From Ampelomyces quisqualis (Eukaryota > Ascomycota > Dothideomycetes > Pleosporales > Phaeosphaeriaceae), in contig JAGTXZ010000009.1 of NCBI GenBank assembly GCA_018398575.1, forward strand, positions 124,001-188,000: a stretch of DNA of 64,000 nt, written 5' to 3'. Below are positions 43,050 to 53,649 of this stretch, in pieces. Below the pieces are notes generated by a model. It saw only the letters and a list, made by a program, of their open reading frames with translations, did not search any database and was not told where the DNA came from. Position 1 is the first letter of the stretch; each line of letters opens with the position of its first letter. Both the position numbers and the translations under genes were made by a program.

Positions 43050-43591
43050 TGTTTGATGGGACAATGAAAAAATTACACAATCTACATTCTACGCAATCTG
43101 ATAGAACTTAGGATGAAAGCGGGGCTAAGAACATCAAAATTGCAAGGTGGGGCAAGACTTGGAACTTCATAGTTAGGCATATGGCGCTTGGTGTGGGGAA
43201 ACGTGGTATGTAGATAAGTATTACCCCGTATGCAGAGGAAGAATTTGCGATTGTAAGAGTATTGGCTGACAGATACTTCAACCCTGGATCAGAGAAGACG
43301 ATTTATACCTGGCATACTACAAAGTCATCATGGCAAGCGCACACTTTCAACTCTTGCATGTCAACGAGCTGCTTGGAATGTGGCACAATCTTTGGAACGA
43401 CAATGCGTGAGTGTCGTATTGCCTAACGGCTTTCTCAAAGTTTCTTGGCATATCGTAATCAGATGTTAAAATGAGATAGTTCATCGCAGTATTTATTTTC
43501 TATCAATCATACTACGCTTACACGCAACAGTTTTATCACCTCCCCACCCTTCATCTCAGCGATAAGCATTCTTCAATCGTCGAGCATCGTC
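43050..43591. other. Intergenic, 5' of tRNA-Val and 3' of SEC31
   Basis: No gene recognised; the left end should hold any upstream tRNA promoter elements and the right end the SEC31 3' untranslated region. Confidence 0.5.
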
Positions 43592-46500
43592 CTACGCAGG
43601 CGTCGACTTGCTGAACTGAATCAGTCGCTTGACACCAACCTATCAACTGATTAGCACACTGCACAACACTTCTCGACAAATCACTTACCATCCAATTGCT
43701 TCCCTCCTCCGTCTTATTCGTCATAAGGTCCGAAAAGATGGCCGCTGCCTCGTCGTACTGCCTAGCTTGAATGTTGCTTGCAAGGTCATTCATCTGCTGA
43801 ATTGTGTCGGGCTTGAGCAAATCCTCGTTGTTCAGGTGGTCGAACAAGATGTTCAGTCGTTTCTCGGTGTCGGCAACGTGCTGTTTGTACTGTGCAGGGG
43901 CTTTTGCCTTTACACGTTGCATGTCTGCTTCGAGGATCTCGTACATGGGACGTGATGAATCAGGGATGTGCGAACGATCACCAGCAGCTGTACAAGTCAG
44001 TTAATGTGTCACGACTAACCGAAGAGAACTTACGATACTTGGCTGCAGCTGGGACGGCCTGCGATTGTCCGGTACCGGGCCCCGACTCTGGCCTTGGTGG
44101 ACCACCCTGAGGGGGCCCACCTGCCGGAGGTCCAGCACGTGACGGACCTTGGGGTGGTCCTCTTGGCGGAGGCGCTACAGCTGCAGCGGGAGCTTGTTGT
44201 GCCGGTAACGGAGCATATGGTGATGGGGCGTAAGATCCGCCAGGAGTGAATTGGCTAGGCGGCGGTGCAATATTACGTGGTGGGGGCATACCTCCCATAC
44301 CTCCAGATGGTGCTGATGGCTGCGAGCCCGGAGCGGGAGCATATCGATTCGAGGGCGGCGCTGCAGAGGATGGTGGCTGATACGGCGATACCCCTCGCTG
44401 CACCGGAGGCTGTTGTGGTGGAGCAAATCCGCTGGGTAGCGATGCGTAAGAGTTCACTGCTGGCGATGGAGCATATGGATTAGGTGCAGCAGGAGGACCG
44501 CCTGCCTGAGGCGGCGATGTCATGTGAGACGGGCCTTGAGGAGGACCCTTCGGCGGAGGGGGAGGAGTGGGTCTTGACTGCTGTGCAAATCCTGGAGATC
44601 CTACCTGTGGTGGGCCATAATTCTGTTGCTGATTCGGAAAAGGCGATGCTATCGTGTTGAGAGGAGTGCCACGACGCGACGTAGACTTGGGTGGGCCAAA
44701 GTCTGGGGTATCGTTCCAAGCTGGAATATGGCCTCGGTTCGCTGCTGGCACGATCCCGGGTGTGTTTGAGAAGTTCTGTGGAGGAGGTGCAAGCGGAGCC
44801 TGCGGCTGTCCATAACCACCGTAGCCAGGTTGTGGAGTTGTTCCCTGGGACATGCCCGCTGGAGTATATGTATTTCGAGTTGGTGCTTGTTGCACAACCT
44901 GTTGCGCTTGCGATGCTATTGGGTTCACGGGAGCATACGGCGAAGAAGTTTGCGGTGCTGCAAGAGGGTTGGTAGGAGCATAGGGTGATGCAGTTCGTTG
45001 CGCAGGGGCCGACGGCTGTGGCAGAGCACCTCCATAGGCTGGAACCACACGTTGGCCACGTTGAGCTGCCACAGGCTGTGTTTGCCTCTGAGCGGCTGCA
45101 GCTGGCGCGCCCTTCCTTGTCGCCTGCTTGACACGGTTCCGGGCCACATCGGCAGCAGGATACTTCTGCGGAAGGAGATCCAGATACTTCTCGGCAATGG
45201 CTAGTTGACCGTGCGCAGAGGCGATGTCAGCGTACTCAACGTACTTGGCGTACAATGGCTCGAGCTTCCAGTCTGCGTCCTTTTGTTGCTCGGTGTCCTT
45301 GAATTGGGTGACTTTGCGGAACACAGTAACCTTCTCGATAAAGTCCTGCAGGGATCGCGCATGAATCGAAAAGCTGCTGTCCGCCTCCGATTTCTCGAGA
45401 CCAGCACTCTCATTTTCTTGGAATTCTTGAGCCCAGTTAACCACAACCTTCTCTAGCTTGGAGCCAGCCAAATAGCAGAATGAAGCGTCTTTGCGGTAAG
45501 AGCCAGTACCTTCGGCGATTGCCTCCTCTAGACGATCACCGAGAGCCTCACAGAGATCGGGGAACTCAGTCTGATCGGCAAAGGTGCAGATGGTGGCCAT
45601 GACTTCTTTCCAATCCTTGAGGTCCGCATTGTAAACGAAGTCCCAGAGATTCTTGCCAACAACGGAGGCGAGAAGACGCAGGTAGTTGGGAGCATCAGAC
45701 TGCCTCTTGAAGTAGGCAGCCTGCGCCTTGGCGACACACTTGTCTCCACCGCAGATGGCAATCATGAACGCGTCAGACAAGCGGTTCTCCTTGAGGCATA
45801 CGTCCAAGGCAGCATCGAAGTTGCCGAGCATAAGAGCACGAGTGATCTTGGTATCGGCCTCGGATTCGGATCCAGTGTACACCTGGAATGGGTTGTTCGT
45901 CTTGGCGCCCTTGGACGCTGCGAGGTCAGAGAGGAAGTTACCCTCATCAGTCGCATTGTCAAAAAATGAGGAGCCCTCGGCATCGCCAGCTGTTCGTGCC
46001 TCCTTCTTAACCTCAGCAGGCGCTTCTTCAGCCTGTTCCGCAAACCCCAGGTACTCCACAAGCTTTGTACGTGGGCTGTCGGACGTCAAAGTCTCGATGA
46101 CAGTCCAGTCGGCCTTCTCTTCTTCGGTTGTTGCTTTGGAGATCTTCAACTCGCAAATCGATGTAAGATCGCCCTGCTCGAGAGCCTTGTCAAACTCTTC
46201 GCTGGCCTTGGAAATGTCTGAGTCAACAGCAAATGTAGAGATGGTAATCTTTGACTTGGAATCAACCACGCCAAATCGTACGAGCTTTCCGCCAAAGCCA
46301 AAAGCGACGCCGGCGCGTCGCTTCAGCCATTTAGGCGGTGCCTTCAACGAAAAGGAAGCGCCCTGAGGCTCGGCGTGCGTCTGCGCAAAGAAGTCCTCGC
46401 CTTCTGGCGCCTGCTTCGACGCCTTGTTTTGGTCTGCCGCAGCTCCAGTGTTTTGTAGTGTCTGAACGGCAATTTTCCCGTCGAACGAAGCAGTCGCGAG

Positions 46501-47548
46501 TAGGTTCGGGTTCGCAGGATTAAATCGGGTCTGGAACGTCCAGTTCGTGACTACTGGGAACTCGCCCAATTGTTCTCCACTGTGCGGGTTCCAGGCAATT
46601 GTCCTGTTGTCCTTGCCGCACGACAGCAGAATGTCGCTGTCCTGTGCGCACCATGAAAGTGACAGTACACCTTGGTCGTGTGCCTGAAGTGTCTTCTCCG
46701 GCGCATTTGTGTTGCGAAGGTCCCAGACCAAGACCAGCGGATTCTGATCGGTCGGGATAGCGGTGACCAGTCTGGTAGGAACATCTGGGTCCCATGATAC
46801 TGCGCTCACGGTCTTCCTTCCAAAGTGGTTCAATGTGAGGTTCTCTTTCTTGCCCTTGACGTCCCAGACGGTCACGAAGCCTCCGCTGCTACCCGTAGCC
46901 AAAATGTGTGCGACCTTCTTGTTCCAGTCCAATGTAGTGTACTCGTCAGGGTTCGCGCCCGCTTTCCCTAGTCTGAATGACTTGGATTCGTCGTCGAGGT
47001 CGTGGACGAAGAGCTCGCCTTTGGCGCCTGCGGAGGCGAGAATATTCGGTCGAAATGGGTTGAACTGTATGGCTTGGATAGGACCGGTATGCTTGTCGAT
47101 TTCCTCGATTTGTGCGTCACTGCATGCATTAGCATGAATGTTGCATTTTCATGATGACAGGTCTCACCTAGCACCTGTCCGCAGCTTCTCAGCATCCCAA
47201 AGCACTAATACACCGCTGTCGAGTGCACCAGCTATTATACCCCGCGGGTACTGTTCGCTGGGCTGACTCCAGGCAATGTCGTTGAATCTGGGGCATGGTT
47301 AGCAAATTCAACCTGCACCCTGAATCCATGGCGCCATACCTCGAGTCTACATTCACTGTTGCAACTGGCTGAAGCTCAACACCTTGCTCCGCATCGTCCA
47401 GCTTAAGCTCCCAGAGCTCCAATTGCGTGTCGTTTGAGAAATCGGCGTCAACTGCTCCAGCTTTGGTTCCCGTGGCGATCAATGGCTGCGTAGGGCCCGG
47501 CGACCAGGCGAAAGTTGCTGTCCTGGGAATCTCTCGTAGGCGGACCAT
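43592..47548 (-). CDS. SEC31: COPII coat outer-layer protein SEC31
   Basis: Five exons, complement(join(43592..43639,43689..43987,44034..47119,47168..47287,47340..47548)), give 1253 aa, the usual length. Sec31 with Sec13 forms the outer COPII cage at ER exit sites and stimulates Sar1 GTP hydrolysis through Sec23. The N-terminal WD40 propeller starts MVRLREIPRTATFAWSPG, with VLVLWDAEKL, LFVHDLDDES, FVTVWDVKGK, LVLVWDLRNT and RTIAWNPHSGEQ. The alpha-solenoid (about 390-700) includes LALMLGNFDA-like ALMLGNFDAALDVCLKENRL. A long Pro/Gln/Tyr-rich linker (about 740-1150) precedes a helical C-terminus (YEILEADMQRVKAKAPAQYK) ending GSNWMVGVKRLIQFSKSTPA. Introns are 46-52 nt; the last leaves a 48-nt final exon. 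Divergent from the RRM gene, 322 bp apart. Confidence 0.96.
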
Positions 47549-47870
47549 GGTGGGCGGTGATCGCACCGAGGCGTCAGATTAGCGATTGGTATTGTGAGAC
47601 AAACAAAACCCGAGTATGGAAAGAAAACCTTGGAGACTATCTATCCGGGGAAGTAGGAGAAGGGAATGGTGTCCGTAGTGTGTCAATTGTAGACTGGAGG
47701 GCAAGGCAGCGATGTGCTTCACCACAGCATCCACCTGTCCTTCCCTGGACATGATCGCCTTGGCAGGTGGGTCCGCTGCGATCGCCTCGCGTCTAGGCAC
47801 GTGATATCGAATTCTCAGCCCAACCACGAGCGCAGGCATTCCACAGTACATCACGATCTCGCCTGCAACC
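47549..47870. promoter_or_regulatory. Bidirectional promoter, SEC31 / RRM gene
   Basis: This 322-bp spacer lies between head-to-head starts and contains one CACGTG E-box at 47798-47803. No TATA box seen. Confidence 0.5.
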
Positions 47871-48388
47871 ATGTCAAATCTATCAGACGCGTCGCGCTTA
47901 AAAGCGACGGTGTTCGTTGGCGGTCTGGATCCGGCGGTCACGCAGCAAACTCTGTACCACGCATTCCTGCCATTTGGCGACATTGTCGAAGTCAACCTGC
48001 CGAAACCGGACCTCCCAGGTGCGAAAGAGGAGCATAGAGGGTTTGGATATGTCGAGTTCGAGACTGCCATTGATGCCCATGATGCCATCGACAACATGGA
48101 TCGAAGTGAGCTGTACGGCCAGGTTATCAAAGTAGCAGCCGCAAAGCCACAAAGAGATGCAAACGAAGGTCTTGGGAGCAAGACTGCCGTATGGGAGCAG
48201 GTGCGTGTGATTATACACTGTTCGCGCATTCGATTACTGATGCTGTGTAGGAGGGCTGGTTGGCAAAACATGCTGTCAGTGAGGAGGACAAGCAAGTCAC
48301 GGAGCAGGCACGAGAGGAATCGAGTGGACCCATGGACCCTATGCAAGGCTTGGAGGGTCTCGATGAAGCTGGTCCAAAGCCGGCATAG
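47871..48388 (+). CDS. RRM RNA-binding protein, PPIE/Cyp33-like N-domain
   Basis: Two exons, join(47871..48200,48251..48388), encode 155 aa; the 50-nt intron has a GTGCGT donor and GTGTAG acceptor. One RRM spans about residues 12-90: RNP2 TVFVGGLD and RNP1 RGFGYVEF are intact, with FGDIVEVNLP between. The sequence resembles the RRM of cyclophilin E (AFLPFGDI, DAIDNMDRSELYGQVIKV), and the following WEQEGWLAKH matches its linker, but no isomerase domain follows. Human PPIE belongs to spliceosomal complexes, so a splicing role is plausible but inferred. The short C-terminus is acidic (GPMDPMQGLEGLDEAGPKPA). Confidence 0.9.
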
Positions 48389-48776
48389 AGCGCGAAGATA
48401 CCACCTATGTGCTGCAAGATTCAGTCGTTCAACCAGAGTCGATCAAGGTGTTCTGGCGCATGTACAGTTGATTAGATACCATGGATTTGTCCCTAATCAT
48501 TCGAAACGTTTATAAATCTGGAAGCTGGGCCTCCGTTCTGATTGATCACGCCATGGCTGCATCGGCAACCATTGACCTTGGAAATACGTGACATGGGCCA
48601 AATCACGATACATCAATCTTTGCTTTGAGGTGGCTGTTGAGTACGGCACAAAAGAAACCCCATGCTGGATTCTGAATTCGGACGGCCTACGTCCCAAGTC
48701 TTATTTTATACACATGGCTTCTGCAGCATTTCCGATTGCCACCCACGTTCCTACTATCCCTAACGTGCTGATATAC
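48389..48776. other. Convergent 3' region
   Basis: Lies between the RRM gene and the minus-strand MLRQ-like gene. No supported frame. Confidence 0.6.
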
Positions 48777-49314
48777 TTATTCGCGCTTGCCTTGCCTCGT
48801 GAGGCGGAGAGTTTTGTCGACAAAGAGCTTGCGCACAAGCGAGACGATGGCCATGACGACGGCAAAGCTGTAGTTGTGTCAGACCACCTGGCTGCTGATC
48901 CCCACATCATGGACCGAGGACTTACCCGAGGACGACAACTGCGCGACATGTTAGCAACTTTGTAGATAACAGTTAGGAGGATAGGGACGCACTCAATGGC
49001 CAAATCTCAGTGGGGATGTTCTTGAGCTGGCGGAGGCGCTGGGAGACGGTGTGGGCTGGCTTCTATCAGTACGCGACCCTCTATACCTTGTGTCCATCAT
49101 TTGTCTCACCGCTGTGCCCCTCCTTCTGTTCAATTTGTTAGCAAGTGCATCGTGTGTTCCGCAGGCATGGCGAACGTACAGGAACCGGGCTGCGCAGGCG
49201 CAGAGTCTCCCTCATAAAGAGCTGCGGGCTGGCCCTCATGAACATTTGCTGGGTGGGGCGCATCATCATCATGCGCGTTGGCTGCATAGCAAGTGCCCTG
49301 GTAGCTTTGAACAT
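48777..49314 (-). CDS. Mitochondrial MLRQ/B12D-family respiratory subunit
   Basis: Five exons, complement(join(48777..48867,48926..48938,48993..49055,49110..49125,49180..49314)), encode 105 aa. Exons 2 and 4 are micro-exons of 16 and 13 nt. The four introns are 54, 54, 54 and 58 nt, with donors GTACGT, GTGAGA, GTGCGT and GTAAGT; the phases agree throughout. The N-terminus is Met/Arg-rich without acids (MFKATRALAMQPTRMMMMRP), a good mitochondrial presequence. Then comes HSAHTVSQRLRQLKNIPTEI, one membrane helix (VVLGFAVVMAIVSLV, about 73-87) and VDKTLRLTRQGKRE. This pattern fits the fungal NADH-ubiquinone reductase MLRQ (NDUFA4/B12D) family, small inner-membrane proteins of complex I or IV. It is head-to-head with COX12. 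Confidence 0.85.
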
Positions 49315-49589
49315 GGTGTATATCTTTTGTCCGTCGGTCTGTCGGTCTGGTGGAGTGGAGAGGGGTCGAGCGTGGGTGAACTGGTCGTCTGGTGAGTCTG
49401 ACACTGTAATGGGAACGTTGCGGAGGCTTGCTCTGGGCGGCGAGTCGCTAATTGGCTGTGGTGGACAATGCGCCGAGCGAGGTTAGGCCATTATTGCCTG
49501 CGATCTCCAAGTTCACTTCGTCACGACCTGCTGCCACCAGCCATTGCCGCCACACCAACACCGAACACGCCTCACGCACAACCGCAATC
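49315..49589. promoter_or_regulatory. Bidirectional promoter of two respiratory genes
   Basis: A 275-bp spacer separates the MLRQ-like start from COX12. Such spacing allows co-regulation of two mitochondrial subunits. No HAP-type CCAAT is evident on the plus strand, but CTAATTGGCTG at 49449-49459 holds ATTGG, the reverse complement of CCAAT, a plausible HAP complex site (inference). Confidence 0.5.
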
Positions 49590-50142
49590 ATGTCCGACAA
49601 CGAGAACAACGATGAGGAGTTGGTCACCAAGCCCTTCAAGTTTGTCACTGGTAAGCAAGCTTTCCCGCGCCTCCGCTATCTGCGACGACGACAAGCTAAC
49701 ACTCATGCCACAGCTGGTACGCCGCCTCCCACGCCTCAGTAGTCGCCTGCACCGATTCCTCTGCGAGGCTGCCGGGCTTTCCGTATGCGCCACAATGTAC
49801 TGACGAGCTCCCGCGCTCTCTAGGCTTCGATGCCCGCTTCCCCAACCAGAACCAGACCAAGCACTGTTGGCAAAACTACGTCGACTACCACAAGTGCATC
49901 ATCGCCAAGGGCGAGGACTTTGCTCCCTGCCGCCAGGTACGATAGGAACCAGATTGTTCAGGGAGGCGGGACACTTGCTGATGATTGTAGTTCATGTTGG
50001 CGTACCGATCTCTTTGCCCCAGCGCCTGGACTAACCGATGGGACGAGCAGCGCGGTACGCATCAGCGACTCCAAAATTGGCTCAGAGCGCACTACTAATC
50101 CGCTTTGTAGAGGCCGGTATCTTTCCCCACAAGCTCGACTAG
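49590..50142 (+). CDS. COX12: Cytochrome c oxidase subunit VIb (Cox12)
   Basis: The preferred model is join(49590..49650,49714..49716,49824..49936,49991..50054,50111..50142), 90 aa. Cox12 is an intermembrane-space subunit of complex IV at the dimer interface. The twin Cys motifs are complete: C36-x9-C46 (KHCWQNYVDYHKCI) and C57-x10-C68 (PCRQFMLAYRSLCP). Other family hallmarks are TKPFKFVT, DARFPNQNQTKHC and NRWDEQREAGIFPHKLD. The model includes a 3-nt exon (CTG, 49714-49716) between introns of 63 and 107 nt; it adds the Ala of FVTAGFDARF, which I recall as common in fungal homologues. Without it a single 173-nt intron also keeps the frame and gives 89 aa. The last two introns are 54 and 56 nt. 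Confidence 0.93.
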
Positions 50143-51959
50143 TAGACAACTCGCGTGAGTTGAGAACAGCATGCAGTGAATTTGTGGGACGGTGATTGCC
50201 TGGATCAGAGTCTGGCATTGGCGGCCTGGAGTAAATGTATCAAACCGATCAATATCAGCAAAGCAGCTCTGATTCGCATATCGGCCCCCACCCCTTGTGC
50301 AATCTGCAATCGTCCTCTACACACATAAAAGCTCGTCGTAGAACATGAATCCCTAGGTACTTGAGCCCATCCGAGCACCACCCGCACCTGACGATGCCAT
50401 GTCGATAGGCAGGCTATGTCTACTCTTGATCAAGCACACACTACCCCAGCCCATGAAACTCATCCCTTGAAGGGTTTTCCCCTCGTAATCACAACTGTCC
50501 AGCTAAAAAATCTATCCCGCGTCCCATGTCCACCTGACTCCATGCACAAAGTACTCAGCCCTTGACAGGGGACCGACAGGGTATACATCGTCTCTCCCTA
50601 ACCCTAACGAGTCGATATTGGATGATTCAAGGTAGATGGGATGATAGGAGTTAGCACAATGGATATCCAAGAACAAGATTACCATTTCCATTTATTCCCG
50701 TCAAGAACACTACTCTCTTCGGCCGAGTTGTTTTGGTGTTGCTTGGATGAGGATGGCTGGATGTACTTCAACGTTGACGAAAGTCGATTTTTTTCTTCGC
50801 CAGCTGGCATCTCATCTCGACCTCGACACACGCCACGGTTGGACGGTTGTTGGATATCCGACTTGCCTTGGCCATGTTCTTGCATAACACGTACCTTCTT
50901 GTCTAGTTCAGCTGCTCAGCTACTTCCATGTAGATGGATTGATCGGCACGAGTCCAGCTAGTCTTTGATTGTCCGGCTGCATTGGCTCGCTTCTTCGCGT
51001 TGGTTATGTTCGTCCCGCGATGAAAAGAAAAAGTCTGTAGGCGGTGGGTATAGTAAAGTTTCAAGAGCGGGGACGCTGGGGGATAATCTGCGTCGACCGA
51101 AAGTGCAGATGTATGTATTAGAGTGTTGGGAATTCACGCTATATCTAGAGTAGGATTTACCAGAAAAAAATAGGTTCTTGTCAAATGGGGGCAGCAAGGC
51201 CTAGAGGTGCTACGGTAAGACGAAGCCGTGGGGGATCGTATGCCAAGAGCTGCTCAATTCCAAAATACCTGACGCATATCGTGCTCTGCCATGTTCCTCA
51301 TACTTTTTGTCATGTTAAATTAGGTATTCGCTGTGTTTGCGCTTGTGTTGAACATGGCATTTGCTACAATTGCACGCAACTTGATCATCACGAGTCGTTG
51401 TTGTACATTCCTCGTGCACGAATACAGTGCCACCGTAATGTTGCGCAGTCTCCAGTGATAGCGTTTTTGTTGTGCAACATACTGCAGATCCGTTTCTCGA
51501 AGAAGGCAGTGCCGGTTTCCTGACAGCATGCATGGAGAATGTTTGCTTCGTTGCAGTGCACGAGCAAAGGACGAGGTGCAATGACATCTGTGCTCTATCG
51601 GGATTTGAATGGACCTCGAGGCATTACTGCAACATCGTTGCAAGGCGGCTCCAGTGCGATGCAAGAGGCGCGGTGTAGGAATCTACACGGGGCCATCGAT
51701 CATCCGGTGCATTTCAAAAACGTGGCAGCCGCAAAACGGCCGACTTCGTTGGGAGCCGCAACAGATGGCAACAGGGGTATTGATTGCATCTGCCATTTCC
51801 AGATAATGCAGGCCGTCCTAGATGTCACCATAAAGCAGTCCGGGCACTCTGGTTTACTGTGGTATCCGGCATAAGTATTGTGGGTGGGTCAAGGGTGGGG
51901 CTCGCCACCCGCGGAAATTGCAGCATTGCTGAGTAGCTCTACTGTGTATTTTACATCCC
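50143..51959. other. Intergenic flank before the AT-rich block
   Basis: The left end is 3' flank of COX12. Two telomere-like CCCTAA units stand near 50586-50598. Frames up to 114 codons exist on both strands without recognisable features. Base composition stays normal until about 51.95 kb, then drops sharply. A GC-rich inverted motif GGTGGGGCTCGCCACC at 51893-51908 sits at the edge. Confidence 0.5.
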
Positions 51960-52882
51960 AATCTATACTAATTTGTATAACAAATAATGCAGCTTGCACT
52001 TAACCTCTTATTTTTTATGTTGCTACCTTACTATTACCCTTCTATCCTATCTTAATATGCTTTTATCTTATCTTAAAATATTGCTGTTAACCCCCTAACG
52101 CTTACACTTTATTAGCTAAGATAATTAGATACGTGTATAGGCATTACTTAGGGCTAGCTACACACATGCCTATATTGCTAAGTAGTGTAGGTTATCTGTA
52201 AGGCAGGTTAAGTACTTAAAAACTATCCCTCTTACCCTAACTAAGAGGCTTAGCAGACCTCTGTTACTCTCTACAGAGCAGGTAGATAAACTTAAGGCCT
52301 TTGTACATTTATTCTAACATGCCTAGCAGATGTCTTAGTAAGCTCTAGCTAATTACTTCTTACACTAGGGCGTTACTAAGTACCTTATCTGCTACGCCCT
52401 TTAAGCTTGTAGGTATACACGCTAAATTACTCTAGCTAAGCTACTTCTTTTTAAGGAAAACTGCTGTATACGCTAAAAATAGGTAGAGGATTATGTTAAT
52501 TAGGAACCTTAGTAGTAGTAGAGGATACTATAGAGTAACAAAACCTAGGTAACTAGGGGCTGCTACTATAGGAAGTAGGTAATAAGGTTGCCTAGAGAGT
52601 TACTTAAGGATACATGCTTAGTAGATAAAGTAAGAAAAAGGCGTAAGTAGATGTTCTAGAGCTGCTTTACTAGGAGTAAGAAAGGTTCTTACTTGTTCTA
52701 AGAGAAGGAGTAAGGTATAATAAATAAGGAGAGGTATGTTATAATCTAGGATTAAACAACTAAGAAGCCTTGCCTTATAAATACTAAAGTCTGTAACTAA
52801 GTAGTAAGCTAAGTTAAGACGCTAAGAAACAAATTACATAAGCGTACTAGTAAGTACTAGCAAGACTAGGAAAGCTTAGCAT
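51960..52882. mobile_element. RIP-degraded AT-rich repeat DNA, left of hAT
   Basis: The composition is AT-rich, with TA, TAG and CTA greatly over-represented and CA/TG rare, and no reading frame survives in six frames. This is typical of RIP-mutated transposons. The last 45 bp (from about 52840) match the roughly 70-bp unit found at 58838-58884 on the other side of the hAT element, so the hAT inserted into that unit. Confidence 0.7.
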
Positions 52883-52890
52883 ACTAGAAC
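52883..52890. repeat. 8-bp target-site duplication, left copy
   Basis: ACTAGAAC immediately precedes the left terminal repeat and is repeated exactly at 58807-58814. Eight base pairs is the duplication size of hAT transposons. Confidence 0.85.
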
Positions 52891-52907
52891 TACGCTAGTA
52901 AATAGGT
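52891..52907. repeat. Left terminal inverted repeat of hAT
   Basis: TACGCTAGTAAATAGGT pairs with 58790-58806, 15 of 17 identical. The two mismatches lie in the GCTAG/AGCAG part; a third copy at 63410 reads TACGGCGGTAAATAGGT. Confidence 0.8.
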
Positions 52908-53649
52908 TTGGGGTACCTACTTATAGGTAGGGGTTAGGTTAAGGTTAAGCATAAGGGGGGTAGAGTAAGGTTTAGGTTATGTAGGGGCTAGTGTAGGGTT
53001 TAGGTTAGGGTATACAGCTTAGGGTGTTAAGGTTAGGTTGTTAGTTTAGTTAGGGTACCTGCTATAGAGTTATACTTATGCAGCGCCTCTAATCTAACGC
53101 CTGTAACAAGTATATTATTTAGGAGTAAAGTAAGGCAAAAGAAATAAGTGTATTTTAGCGTGTATCCTAAAATAAAGTTATTGCAGGAATAGTCTTATCT
53201 TGCAGCTGTTTAATAAGCTTTATAATCTGCTTATTATAGATATTTATTACAGTTTTTAACTAAGGTTGTTTTAGATAGTTAAGAGCTACTGTTTATTACA
53301 TTTTTTTATTACGCTTGCTAGTCTAAGAAATAAGAAGGCCTTAATCTCTTCCTCTGTAGACGCTGCTTATACTAAGGAGTCTAGAGTAGTGCACTATATA
53401 AAGGCGTTGCAGATTCCCTAATGTTATCTTCTCTGTTACTCTCTTGCTCCTTATTACTTATCTAATCCTTAAAACGTTAGATTCTAGAGCTAGTTAGACT
53501 AGCAAAATTAATAGAATCTAGAAGCTTAAGTAGATCCTAGACACTCTTAGCGCTGTGTTAGGATCCTGCAGTTAGTAATTGTAGTGTAGAACAGTTTAGT
53601 TATGCGTCCTCCTTAGTAATTGCGTGTTTTATAACTATAATCTTCTAGA

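Noticed and set aside
48588..48965. 125-codon plus frame between the RRM gene and COX12
   Set aside because: It is the antisense of exons of the MLRQ-like gene, whose splice sites and family motifs lie on the minus strand.
50586..50598. CCCTAACCCTAA telomere repeat
   Set aside because: Only two units, no array or end-associated sequence; likely chance.
51893..51908. GC-rich inverted motif GGTGGGGCTCGCCACC as a transposon terminus
   Set aside because: No matching inverted copy or target duplication was found at any other point of the AT block.
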